In this document: piece by piece, positions 1-10,402 of the stretch
How the letters are laid out: each line of letters begins with the position of its first letter
How positions within the stretch are numbered: the stretch's first letter is position 1
Source: Cheilinus undulatus
Lineage: Eukaryota; Chordata; Actinopteri; Labriformes; Labridae
Direction of reading: 5' to 3'
DNA length: 64,000 nt
Assembly: GCF_018320785.1 (NCBI RefSeq)
Contig: NC_054877.1
Span: forward strand, 9,877,030 to 9,941,029
Notes under the pieces: model-generated
What the model was told of the DNA's origin: nothing
What the model saw: only the letters and a program-made list of their open reading frames with translations
The model's database searches: none
Program-made: the position numbers and the translations under genes

Positions 1-712
1 TGTTTCCTCTGGAGGGTCATTGAAACTTTAAAGTAGGGAGGAACTAGAAGCCTGCTAGCCTTAGATGCCAATCAAGGTAATGAAACATCCTTAACCATAT
101 TGGTTAACACCTAAACCCTTACCTTAACCCTAACCACTGATGACATAAAGCTGCTCCTGCTTCTTTCTTTTTATCTCTACTGTCGCTCTGATCTTTTAAT
201 TGTGGCCTTACAGGATATCAAGCCAATGTATTATCTGAAAATGTGACTAAAATGGAGGAGAGACTAGTCATCTGCACTGTCAATTAAAAATGTGAGGTTG
301 GAGATTCTCCAGGAGCATCTGTGTCCTTCTAACATTAAACTGTATCACTGCATCAGAACAAACTTGTTACCCCAAATCACCCCACAGATCCAGAGGGAAG
401 ACAGTCATCCTCGCCGCTCAGTGAATCTTTGATGAGGCCAGATTGCAACACAAAAGACTGTTTTTGAGACGGCGGAGTGATTGTACCGTCATACACTTTT
501 CATTAGGTTGTCTCAGCCTGTTAGCGTTCAGCTTGTCACGGGCCGAGGAGAGGAAATGTCTTGTTTTCTTGTTCTTGTTCTGACAAATGTTTAACTGCTG
601 GGTGTGGGATGTCTTGTTCCATCAGAGAGGTCATCATATGTCGAGAGAATCCTGGGCTGTTGGTGTAATCTGTGTCACTCGTCTGTGTCTGCGTCTTATC
701 TGTCTTTTTCAG
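1..712. other. adarb2 intron, partial
   Basis: No coding segment with usable splice sites was seen. A short degenerate run of CCTAA/CCCTAACC units lies at about 109-136. Confidence 0.6.
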
Positions 713-875
713 GCCTTGACCTCAGATCTGCCCGGGTTGTGTCTCTGGCTACAGGAACAAAGTGTCTGGACAACGTGAGCGATCATGGCAGTACGCTCAG
801 AGACTGTCACGCTGAAGCTGCCTGCAGGAGGGCGCTGGTTCGATTCCTGTATGCTCAGCTGGAGCTGCTGCTCTG
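713..875 (+). CDS. adarb2: adarb2 exon with HAE zinc/catalytic motif
   Basis: The acceptor is TTTTTCAG before 713 and the donor is GT at 876. The exon opens with the last two bases of a glycine codon ([10 protein letters not shown]) and carries TGTKC, then RDCHAE, then the Arg-Arg pair of ACRRAL. In ADAR2 the residue before DCHAE is Asn; here it is Arg. It closes two bases into a codon. Confidence 0.9.
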
Positions 876-3800
876 GTACAGATCTGAATGTTAACTTACT
901 CATGCTGACAAAAGTTTTTATTCACTTTTATATTGTTTTCTAGAGCGGGGGCTCTGAGATGGACTAACAAATAGTCTGCAAATACATAATGATGCAAAGA
1001 CAAAATAAACAGATGCAAATGCAGCAGAACAAAACGAGGCTCCACCTAGATATGGATAATGGTGGAGCAGATTTTATAAAGAGCCACTAAGAGGTCATGA
1101 TGTAGATTACTCTTGACACAATAGATCTTTTTGACCTTAGAGCCCTAAAATTGTTTGGAAACTTTCATGAATTCATGATGGACTAGTTGCTTTCTTTCCT
1201 CTCTGAAGTAAGCCAGCAGACACTGAAGAACAGTCCATCTTCATACCTAATAAACCCAGCAGTGACCATGGAGGCAGCAGCTTCAGATTACAGGACGGGG
1301 TCCTCTTTCATATGTACATCAGCTCATCACCGTGTGGAGACGCTCGACTCAACTGTCCCTACGAGGCCACAGCTGCATGTGAGAAGATGATGGTGAAAAT
1401 GATGAAATCATTCTGATGTTCCATATTTCTGCTTCTACAACTGATCAAAAAGCACAAATGCTGCTTGAGGTTCATGTGCTTACTTATACATAAAATACCT
1501 TTAATTATGATCTACCAGCTTTCATTTATGGCAAACATTAAGATCAATCCATCCATCCATCTGTCAATCAATCCATCCTTCCATTCATCTAGAATCCATC
1601 CATCCATCCATCCATCCATCCATCCATCATCCATCCATCATTCATCCATCCATACATCCATCCATCTTTCATTAATCCATCCATCCATCCATCCATCTGT
1701 CAATCAATCCATCTATCATCCATCCATCCATCATCCATCCATCATTCATCCATCCATACATCCATCCATCTTTCATTAATCCATCCATACATCCATCCAT
1801 CTTTCATTAATCCATCCATCCATCCATCCATCTGTCAATCAATCCATCTATCATCCATCCATCCATCCATCCATCCATCATTCATCCAGCCATCCATGCA
1901 TCCATCTATCAATCTATCATCCATCCATCACTCATCCATCCATCCATCCATACATCCATCTTTCATCAATCCATCCATCCATCCATCATTCATCCATCCA
2001 TCCATCCATCAATCCATACATTCATCTATCCATCATTCATCAATCTATCATCCATCCTTCCTTCCTTCCATCATCCATCCATCCATCCATCCATCCATCC
2101 ATCCAGCCAATCCATACATCCATCATCATCTATCCATTCATTTTGATTATTTTTCTCTGAAAAATATTGAATATCATCATCAAAGCTTGAAGGAATTCAT
2201 CCATTTATCCATCATTCATCATCCATCCTTTCCTTCCTTCAATCCATCCATCCATCCATTTATCATCCATCCATCATTTATCAATCCATCTATCATCCAT
2301 CCATCATTCATCCAACCATACATCCATCCATCCATCTATCCACCCATCCTTCCTTCCTTCCGTCCATCCATCTCTCCAGCCATCATCCATTAATCCATCC
2401 ATCCATCCATCTGCCCATCCAATCCGAGATCCATCCATCCATCCATCTATCCATCCATCCATCCATCCATCATCCATCTATCCATCCATCCACCCATCCA
2501 TCCATCCATCCACCCATCCAATCCGAGATCCATCCATCCATCCATCCATCCATCTATCCATCCAGCCATCCATCCATCATCCACCCATCCAATCCTAGAT
2601 CCATCCATCCATCCACACATTCATCTATCCATCTATCCATCCATCATCCATCATTCATCCATCCATCCTCTCTTCCTTCCTTCCATCCATCCATCACTCA
2701 TCCATCCATCCATCCATCCATCCATCCATCATTCATCCATCCATCCATCCATACATCCATACATCATCCATCCATTCATTTTGATTATTTCGCTCTGAAA
2801 AATATTGAATACAATATATCTAATTAGACTTTTACCTGATGACCAAATACCTACATTTCACTGACAGATGATCAGAAAGAGTGACACGGTTTACCTGTAG
2901 TGCTCCTGGCCTTGATTAATAGAAATAAAATAATTTTGGACAGGATGTGAAGTCTCGCCAGGGTTCCCTCTTTATAACTTGCTAAAGAGTATTTCAGCAA
3001 GGCAAGGCAAGTTTATTTGTATAGCATCATTCATACACAAAGCAGTTAATAGTGCTTTACAGAGATTAATAAAAAAAAAAGAGCCTTTAAAATACAACAA
3101 GAAGACATTACAATGAAACAATGAACAAAATTTAAATGAGAGTTATTTTAGGTAAATTTAGGTTCCATCCATCGGGACAAAGTGGATTTTTTTTTAGATT
3201 TCTCCTCTTTTTCTTCTCTTGTCAGTCCGAAGCCGAAGATTTCGCTGTCACCTCAGAGTGAAGGTGGACGGAGGTGAGGGAACGCTACCTCTTACGGCAC
3301 AGCGAGCCAATCAGAAAAGGGATGGTGTGTCATCAGGCAAACCTCTTGTCACCATGTCCTGCACGGATAAGATGGCAAAGTGAGTTTCAAGCAGCCCTGG
3401 ACGCTTATTTACTGACAAGCACTCCACACAAATGTGTTTTTTCTTTGTAGGCAAAAGCCAACTGTTCCTTCAGCTTTATGGACTGATAGAATGAAAGCAG
3501 GAACAGGAAATAAATTATTTTCAGTGTTCACTTGTCCTTCCACCTTTGACTTTTATTTCAATGTTTGTCTCAACAGATGGAGTGTTTTGGGTCTCCAAGG
3601 GGCACTACTGTCTCACCTGGTGGAGCCAGTTTACCTTCACAGCCTGACGGTGGGGACTCTCAGCCACACAGGCCACCTGAGTCGAGCCATGGCTCGCCGC
3701 CTCGCACCAGTCAAGCACCTTCCATTCCCGTACAGGCGGCAGCAGATGCTTCTGGGCTGTAGGTTCAAGTGAAGTCTGAGGCAACATTTACATGAAAAAC

Positions 3801-6800
3801 AATCCACCCGTTGTCAAAAAACGTTCTGCCTTGAGCGCACAGATGATCGAGTGGTTTAAGGCGTGCACCATGTGCGCAGGCAGCCCGGGTTAGAATCCGG
3901 CCTGTGGCCCTTTGCCATATGTCTCTCCCCTCTCTCATCTAGGTTTTCGGACCTATCCTCTGTTCTCTGCTATGTAATAAAGGCAGGCTATCAAAAGGCC
4001 AAAAAGATAAATCTTAAAAAAAAGTTCTGCCTTCAGAATGCGCTGTTTTGATAAAAACAGCAATACACAGGAGTCTGCAAAAACAGCTAAAATCACTGTA
4101 GTATATATTGTACCTGAAATGCACTTGATGGGTTGCAACACCTGCAAACATAATGATGTAATAAGCCTCCAGTGTATTACAAATCTTCAGCTTTAATGTA
4201 ATAATCCCACAAATGTAATACAGTAATATAGTTGCCTACTGCAAATGTAATAACTGTAAAATTTGAAAACAGGAAGTTTTCAGAGTTTTTAAACATTGTT
4301 AGAGCCATGAATCTTAGCACAAAATCTTTGAATGAGAAAAGGGGAGGATTAATATCAATTTTGGAAAATTTTGTAAACTCCAAGTGGTTCTTCTGGAATT
4401 AGAGGGGGTTTATCTGATCCAAATAAAATCAAACAGTACATAAACATTACTTTTTGCACATGAACAAAACTCCTGAAGCATGGCTTTCCCTATTAAGGCA
4501 AGTTACTGTGTCTTAAAGATCCATGCATCCATCTTCATCTGCTTATTTTGGCCGGGTCATGGGGGTAACAGGCTGAGCAAGTCGACCCAGACATCCCTTT
4601 TCCCCAGCGACACTCACAAACCTCCACGGGGAGGCGACTAGGAGGCATTCTGATCAGATGCCCGAAACACCTCCACTGACTCCTTTCGATGCGAAGGAGC
4701 AGCGGCTCTACTCCTAGCTCCCTCCCTCCTCACCCTATCTCTAAGGCTGAGCCCAGCCACCTTCTGGAAGAAACACATTTTGCCCACTTGTATCCGCGAT
4801 CTCATTCTTTCGGTCATTACCCAGAGTTTATTACCATAGGTGAGGGTTGGGAGGTAGATCCACCCGTAAATTGAGAGATTTGCCTCTCGGCTCAGCTCCC
4901 TCTTCACCACAACGGTCCAGCACAACGCCTGCAGTACTGCTGATGCTGCACCAATCCACCTGTTAATCTCATGCTCCCTTTTGCCTTAAAGATACTGTAT
5001 AGGTTATGAACTTCTTGAGATTAAAAACAAATTTTGAGTGGACGAAGATTTTAAGTTATCCTTCTGTATACCTTATTTATTCCTAGAATTTTCTCAGAGC
5101 ACTCTTTTGACACATTTTGATACACTCTGGTAAGATCTGTAGCTCTAACAATGTTTTAAGACCCTGAAAAACCTACTTCCTGTTTCAAGGCGAACAAAAA
5201 AAAAACATTCCCATGACAACTTCCTGCTTCAGGTGGACCTCAAAAAATTGCCCTGACTATGGTTTTTGATGTGACATGATGTGACGCTGATTTTAACCAC
5301 TGACAGTTGTAAAAAGGCTACAACAAACAACATTACCACAAACATTTAGTTTTCATATTTTTATTACATTTTTCAGAAATAATAGCCATTTTTAACAGCC
5401 TCAGATTTTTATCTTCTAACAAACATAATAAATCCATGCAAATGTAAAAGTTATGATCTTTGTGGGAAATTTGTTTTCACGGTGCATTGGGCAACTGCTT
5501 TTACATTTGTGGAAAATTAATTAACTTTGTGGGATTATTTTGTCAAAACCTATAGATTGGTGTTATGTATGTGGTTTATTACATTTGTGGGTACTAATAA
5601 TGTTTGCAGGTGTAACGTGAGTGGACCTGCTTCAGTGCTGCTCAGTTTTCAGCCTGTCCTTGAATCTTTTCTTGTACAGATCTGAGCAGCAGAGACGACA
5701 GGCCATCGGGGAAAGCACCGAACATCAGTGTGAACTGGAGCTGGGATGACAGAGGCATAGAGGAGATCAGCACCTCAACAGGAAGGAAAAAGGACTCAGG
5801 GACGCCGTCACGGCTCTGCAGGCGCTCAATGTTCACCCGTTGGCAGCGGCTGCAGCAGCAGGTGGGTCAGAGATTCTCAGAGACTTTAAATGTTGTAAAG
5901 AGGAGGCTCAGGGAGGGAGGGGATTTGACTCACTCTGCTGCTCCATGAAAAATTGCTGAGGATGTCATCATCAGGGCTTCTTTTTATGGAGCCTGAACTC
6001 TATTTCAGTAGATGAGACGATAGGATTGGACGTCGTGTGATCAATTAGTAAAGCACAATACAAAACAGTCATAAAAGCACTTGAGTCTTATACTTGAACA
6101 TTTTTCATCATAAAGACATTTAGACAAGGTCCACCAATTTCATCAGTCATGACAAAGACAAGCAAAATACAATCAAGTGACATTCATTAAAGCAGGGATT
6201 TAATTTCCTCTGTGAAGTTCAAAAATGGATGCAGGGGTCTTGAATTGGACCAGATTGCCTTGTTTTAATATTTTATGACAGCAGAGTGAGTTGCAATTAT
6301 TTACAAAAGTAACTGGACTCAGTGAAGTAAAAGTGCAAGGAGAAGAAAAAACAGATGACATTTTTGCAAAAGAGAGAAGGAAAAGGTAAAACTTTGCATC
6401 TTAACAGACATCCCTGCTTTTTCTGCATTGACAAGTCCAAATGTCTGCAGTGGAAAAATGTGAATTTGATGGGACAGGTGTCATTTTAAGGTGAAGAAAG
6501 CAGAACAGATGATTGACACGGGTTATTCTGAGCTGAGAAGCCAACATAAAGCCCTTGTGAAAGAGAAAATTGGCCAGTTTGTTGTTCAACTCTCCTGTCT
6601 TAATATAACGTCCCAGCCTGGTCTCTCCTGTTTATGCCAATACAACTACTTTATTTTAAAAGTTTCAGTCGTAAGTTCATTGCACCATTTTCCATTCATT
6701 GAAAAAGGGGTTTGTAGATTAATTCCCATAATTAACTTTCACACTGAACCACAGTGTATTCAGAAAGTATTCAGAACCCCTTCACTGTTTTGCATATGAT

Positions 6801-8174
6801 ATCAAAGTAAAAGCCAAGCCATGAGCACAAAGGAACTGCAGAGCTCAGAGACAGGATTGTAGCAAGGACCAGATCTGGGGAAGGCTACAAAGAAATCTGT
6901 TGCACTGAAAGTTCCCAAGAGCACAGTGGCCTCCATAATCTTCAAATGAAGAAGTTTGGCACAACCAGGACTCTTCCAAGAGATGGACGCTCTGCCAAAC
7001 TGAGCTATCGAGGGAGAAGGACCTTAGTAAGAGAGGAGACCAAGAATCTGATGGTCAGTCTGACTAAACTCAAGATATCTTGTGAGGGGATGGGACAAAG
7101 TTCCAGAAGGATCACTGCAGCCCTCCACTAAACTGGGCTTTATGGCCATTACTAGAAAGAAGTCTCTCAGTGCAGAATACAAGAAAGCCCACCTGAAGGA
7201 CCTTTAGACTGAGAAACAAGGTTCTCTCTTCTGATGAAACCGAGACAGAACTGTTTGGCCTCAAATCTAAATGTTATGTTTGGAGGAAACCAGGCATCAA
7301 TCATCACCTGCAAATACCATCCCGGCAGTGAAGCATGTTGGTGGCAGCATCATGCTGTGGGGGTGTTTTTCAGCAGGGACTGGGAGACTGGTCAGAGTTG
7401 AGGTAAATATGGGTGACTGGGCTGAAGGTTCACCTTCCAACGTGACAATGACTCTAAGCATACAGCCAAAACAACACAGGATCAGCTTTTGGACAACTCT
7501 GAATGTCCTAGAGTGGCACAGTCAGAGCCCTGACTTGAACCCTGTCCAACACCTAAAAATGGCTGTCCACCAATGGTCTTCATTCAAACTGATCGCGCTT
7601 TAGAGGATTTGAAGGAAAAAGGGCAGAAAAAAAGCTTGTTGTATCATATTAAAAAAGACTCTACTAAGACCTGAGTAAAGGGTCTGAATACTTATGTCAA
7701 TGTAATATTTCAGTTTTTCATTTTTAATACATCTGCAAAAAAATCTGAAATTCTGTTTTCACTTCCAAATTCTTGTTAGAATTGAAAAAGATATTGATAA
7801 AACATTACATTTAGATTTTAACTTCTTATTACTATGAACTTGGTTTGGATTGTGCCTGTGGAAAATCTGCATTTGAAGGGCCATGCAGCCCTAGCACTCA
7901 CCTCCATTGCAAGAAGAATCGGGGCACTGGAGTTTAGCCAAAAAGGTATTTGTCATTTGGTTATAAAACTTGACCATGTTTCTTTCTCTTCTCTCAGGTA
8001 AATCGACAGACACCGGATGCAGAGGTCACTTCAGGGTCATATCATGGGTCCAAGATGGCTGCTGTATATTACCAAAGGGCGATGCAGCAGTTTACTAGCG
8101 CTTTGCAGAGTAGAGGGCTGGGAATTTGGCCCAGAAAACCCCTAGAACTCTGCAGCTTTAACATCAGCAAATAA
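713..8174 (+). CDS. adarb2: ADAR3-like RNA adenosine deaminase, 3' part of gene (six coding exons)
   Basis: Six exons (713-875, 1209-1378, 3226-3379, 3577-3758, 5680-5861, about 7998-8174) join in phase into about 341 C-terminal residues ending in TAA. They span nearly the whole adenosine-deaminase domain of the ADAR family, which deaminates adenosine to inosine in double-stranded RNA; mammalian ADAR3 is nuclear, brain-enriched and considered catalytically silent. Visible residues: zinc ligand His and proton-shuttle Glu in DCHAE (808-816), zinc ligand Cys in SPCGD (1333-1335), second Cys in SCTDK (3360-3362), and the base-flipping Glu in GEGT (3276-3278). [21 protein letters not shown] and HTGHL resemble ADAR3 more than ADAR1 or ADAR2, and the neighbour wdr37 is syntenic with ADARB2. 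The double-stranded-RNA-binding domains and N-terminus are outside the window. Paralogue choice is an inference from similarity plus synteny. Confidence 0.85.
1209..1378 (+). CDS. adarb2: adarb2 exon with PCGDAR zinc-ligand motif
   Basis: The acceptor CTCTCTGAAG before 1209 was chosen because it alone keeps phase and gives the same loop length as human ADAR3 between the LEL helix and SIF; the nearer CAGCAG sites break phase. The exon encodes a SIF strand, a gly-ser loop, [14 protein letters not shown] and NCPYE. The donor is GT at 1379. Confidence 0.88.
1543..2775. repeat. (ATCC)n microsatellite array in adarb2 intron
   Basis: About 1.2 kb of imperfect ATCC units with CATT, TATC and TTCC variants. 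A non-repeat edge segment (CATTTTGATTATTT followed by GAAAAATATTGAATA) occurs inside at about 2137-2175 and again at the right end, about 2775-2812. Long frames rich in His, Pro, Ser and Ile across it are artefacts of the repeat. Confidence 0.95.
3000..3160. repeat. Dispersed teleost repeat fragment
   Basis: GCAAGTTTATTTGTATAGC followed by CATTCATACACAAAG and an A-rich end resembles a dispersed sequence common in fish genomes. The class is not determined. Confidence 0.4.
3226..3379 (+). CDS. adarb2: adarb2 exon with GEGT flipping loop and SCTDK zinc ligand
   Basis: The acceptor follows a long pyrimidine tract (TTCTCTTGTCAG) and the donor is AAA/GTGAGT. It encodes [12 protein letters not shown] and [10 protein letters not shown]. 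Where ADAR2 and ADAR3 have TWDGV this copy reads KRDGV, and the Arg after SC-DK-A that contacts inositol hexakisphosphate in ADAR2 is Lys, split over the next junction. Confidence 0.9.
3577..3758 (+). CDS. adarb2: adarb2 exon, [12 protein letters not shown] core helix
   Basis: The acceptor is GTCTCAACAG and the donor GGCT/GTAGGT. It encodes the helix [13 protein letters not shown], the EPVYL strand and HTGHLSRAM, all typical of ADAR2/ADAR3 deaminase domains, and ends one base into a codon. Confidence 0.92.
3846..4018 (+). mobile_element. tRNA-derived SINE
   Basis: A tRNA-like head has a box-B sequence GGTTAGAATCC (3888-3898), a C/T-rich body and an AATAAAGGCA...AAAAGGCCAAAAA tail. It is a retroposed pol III element, not a functional tRNA gene: no acceptor stem pairing follows. 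Confidence 0.75.
4130..5620. mobile_element. Non-autonomous DNA element with inverted termini
   Basis: ACACCTGCAAACAT (4138-4151) is perfectly inverted at 5600-5613. The arms also share inverted ACAAATGTAATAA-type motifs, CCCACAAA/TTTGTGGG and GTTAGAGC/CTCTAACA. Total about 1.48 kb with a LINE fragment in the middle. The superfamily is not identified. Confidence 0.55.
4520..4985 (-). pseudogene. LINE reverse transcriptase C-terminal fragment
   Basis: The minus strand encodes [40 protein letters not shown] and [11 protein letters not shown], the familiar end of a fish non-LTR reverse transcriptase. It is truncated and frameshifted after RDRVR. Confidence 0.8.
5680..5861 (+). CDS. adarb2: adarb2 exon, [10 protein letters not shown] to SRLCRR segment
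   Basis: The acceptor is TTCTTGTACAG and the donor CAGCAG/GTGGGT. It encodes [12 protein letters not shown], the TGRK turn and [13 protein letters not shown], matching the family's conserved strand-helix near the end of the deaminase domain. The end is phase 0. Confidence 0.92.
6752..7830 (+). pseudogene. Decayed Tc1/mariner transposon
   Basis: The left end CAGTGTATTCAGAAAGTATT is a Tc1-type terminus. Transposase pieces in several frames include [14 protein letters not shown], helix-turn-helix sequence, then [16 protein letters not shown] and [18 protein letters not shown]. Stops and frameshifts break it. It lies in the last adarb2 intron, sense orientation. Confidence 0.88.
7998..8174 (+). 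CDS. adarb2: adarb2 terminal coding exon
   Basis: Counting in frame back from TAA at 8172-8174 gives 58 codons that begin right after a CTTCTC...CAG acceptor near 7997; treat the 5' boundary as uncertain by about two bases. It encodes a [13 protein letters not shown] helix and [10 protein letters not shown], the closing motif of ADAR2/3 proteins (GLG-W--KP), and then a short tail unlike the human one. Confidence 0.85.
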   Translation, partial: VNRQTPDAEVTSGSYHGSKMAAVYYQRAMQQFTSALQSRGLGIWPRKPLELCSFNISK

Positions 8175-8175
8175 A
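8170..8175 (+). promoter_or_regulatory. AATAAA hexamer overlapping the adarb2 stop codon
   Basis: A canonical polyadenylation hexamer includes the TAA stop itself. If used, cleavage would leave almost no 3' UTR. A second AATAAA at 8522-8527 is the more ordinary candidate. Confidence 0.3.
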
Positions 8176-8521
8176 AAGATGTGTTACAGGTTTGTTTATG
8201 TATGTTTTCATTACGGAGTATCATTACGAGTGATATATAAAGGAGACTGAGGTTAAACATAGCATGACTGTTGCATAGTTGTGTAAACGGATAATTGGCT
8301 AGACTGTTGTACTAAGTAAAAGTTGAAGGTGCAGGGTTGTCTTAACCCACTGTGAATAGCATTTATTACCCAAAGATAATCCACTCTCACCCATTCATTC
8401 CATTGTATATTCTGTTTTTACACTTGTTAGGGACCCTCACCATCATAACCTTAAACTAGACTTTTGTAGAAGTGAGCTAAGTCCACAATATCCCTACATT
8501 CCTACGGTCCTCACAGTGGTC

Positions 8522-8527
8522 AATAAA
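8522..8527 (+). promoter_or_regulatory. Candidate adarb2 poly(A) signal
   Basis: AATAAA lies about 350 nt after the adarb2 stop on the sense strand. Position alone supports it; no strong GU-rich element was identified. Confidence 0.35.
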
Positions 8528-8679
8528 AGACAACGGGCCTCACAAGCACTCAATACAAGAAGACATAAAAACACAAATACCTGTCTACCTCTCCAGCAGA
8601 GGACTATCACCCACTAGCTGCCAGCCAGTCAAAGACACAAAACAAATTTATTTCCCATAACATACTAACAAAATTTGAA

Positions 8680-9140
8680 ATTTTAACCGAGATTAATCTC
8701 AGGATTTCTGTTGTTAATCACAGTTAATCAAACTCTTTATGTGGCATTTTAAATTCCACTTTTTGCATTTAAAATTGTTTTTGTGTCATTTTCTACTGAC
8801 CTAAACTAAGAGTCTTCCTCTTAGGATTTTTCTAAGTAGATAGAAGATTATGAAATGAACTTTACCATAGAAAAAGGAACTTTGGGAATAAGTGAACCAT
8901 AAAAAAGGTAAATGTTTGATTAAAGAAGGTGCGAATGGCTTTTAACTTGGTCACTGAGCTGTCTGTGTAGTTTTAAAGTGAAATGAGACATAAAGAAGCA
9001 GTGAGGGACTTACTTGACTGCAGCTGCAGGGAGATACTGAGATGGCTTAACCTATCAATCTTGATTGAAAACATTTAATGCACTAAATTTTGGATTATAG
9101 TTAATTGTAACTAATGCAATTAATCTTGACAGCCCTCATT
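8680..9140. repeat. Possible MITE with GATTAATC-type ends
   Basis: The left part has GAGATTAATCTC and TTAATCACAGTTAATC, the right part TAATGCAATTAATC and TTGACAGCCCTC, which resemble ends of a common fish MITE. No target duplication was found. Confidence 0.35.
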
Positions 9141-9689
9141 TTCCTTTTGTGACTCACCATAACCTCAGCTGTAATGACTTAACACCTAAATCCACACTCA
9201 AATTATACACAAATACACTTGTACCCTTAATATTAAAATAAAGGAGTTTCTTTTTGTCCTCCAATGGGTTATAGGTCTCCACTCCACAATGTGATTGTGA
9301 GAAAATCTATCCCTCCTGTCATGTGCTCAACACAAAATACCCAATGGATGTGATCCACATTTCTTGCACCTTTACTTTTCAGTTTGATGTCACAATTTTA
9401 TTGTATAACCAAATGTTCGTTTGTTCTGGTCACCTTTGGTTGAGTTTATTTCATTGCTATATATGTTTGTAATAATCCTTATGATTCTTAATCAATGTTG
9501 TTCAGTGTCATTTGATATGAGGCTTGGGAGTGAACAAATGCTGCCACCTTGAGGGAATTTGGTGCACTACAACTTAAAGACTTCATGGTTTGCTGAAGAG
9601 ATCACAAATGTTTTGTTTTGTTTGTTTTTCTTCTTATATCTCATAAAAATATTCATTATTATTTCCCAGGTAGTTTTCTTGTCTGTGAG

Positions 9690-10394
9690 TAGTGCCCTGC
9701 ACGGGCCTATTATCTGGACCCGAGTCCGGCCCGGGCCCGAGGGGGTGGAGCCCTAGCCCGGCCTGGCCCGACAGGTTTTCAGAATTATCAGGCCCGAACC
9801 CGTATGAAGCCCGACTTTGTTTTTGTTTTTGTTTTTTGTTTTTTTTTTGCGCGCGCGATGCAGCAGCGTACAGCAACAGCTGACCTGCATATCGCAGCAA
9901 TTGTAGTCCTATTAACAAATAAACATTTCTATTCTATCCTATAGTAGAACTATTAATCAATTCTGAACATGGCGACATCCAATTCCACAACAGTGAGCTG
10001 CTGAACATGGCAAACTCTGTTCTTTAAACACCACAAGAAGAACAGTCTGTTTACTTGGCATCATGCAGAAAAAGAGTAGCATCCACAGTTTCAGGGGCAA
10101 GTCCAGTCTTCCTTTCTTCCATCACGCTTCCAGCTGCGCTGAAAACACACTCGCTGCTGCTACTGCTGGCTGGGACACGTAGAGCGGGAAGGGAGGGGGC
10201 AGAGCGGCTGCTGTGTTCAGATGTCACCATTTAAACACAAACACGACACATTGCCCTAATTGTCAGGTTTAAAACAAAAGAGCCCGAGCCCGGCCCGTGT
10301 CCGAGGTAATGATATGATCATTGGCCCGAAGCCCAGCCCTCGGGCTGTCTGGCTGTCGGGCCCCTCGGGCCTAGGGCTCCAGTGCAGGGCTCTA
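9690..10394 (-). mobile_element. hAT transposon relic with 8-bp target duplication
   Basis: Perfect TCTGTGAG copies flank it (9682-9689, 10395-10402). The ends TAGTGCCCTGCAC and, inverted, TAGAGCCCTGCAC match at 12 of 13. Both termini are rich in GGCCCGGGC. On the minus strand at about 10060-10180, VFSAAGSVMEERKTGL and PETVDATLFLHD are the C-terminal dimerisation segment of a hAT transposase. Internal deletion is likely. Confidence 0.9.
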
Positions 10395-10402
10395 TCTGTG
10401 AG

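Noticed and set aside
109-136. Interstitial telomere repeat
   Set aside because: Only a few imperfect CCTAA units; too short and degenerate.
1465-2393. Two frames of 104 and 165 codons rich in His, Pro, Ser and Ile
   Set aside because: They are translations of the ATCC repeat, which has no stops in those frames.
3846-4018. tRNA gene
   Set aside because: Box-like motifs are present but there is no full cloverleaf; the tail shows a SINE.
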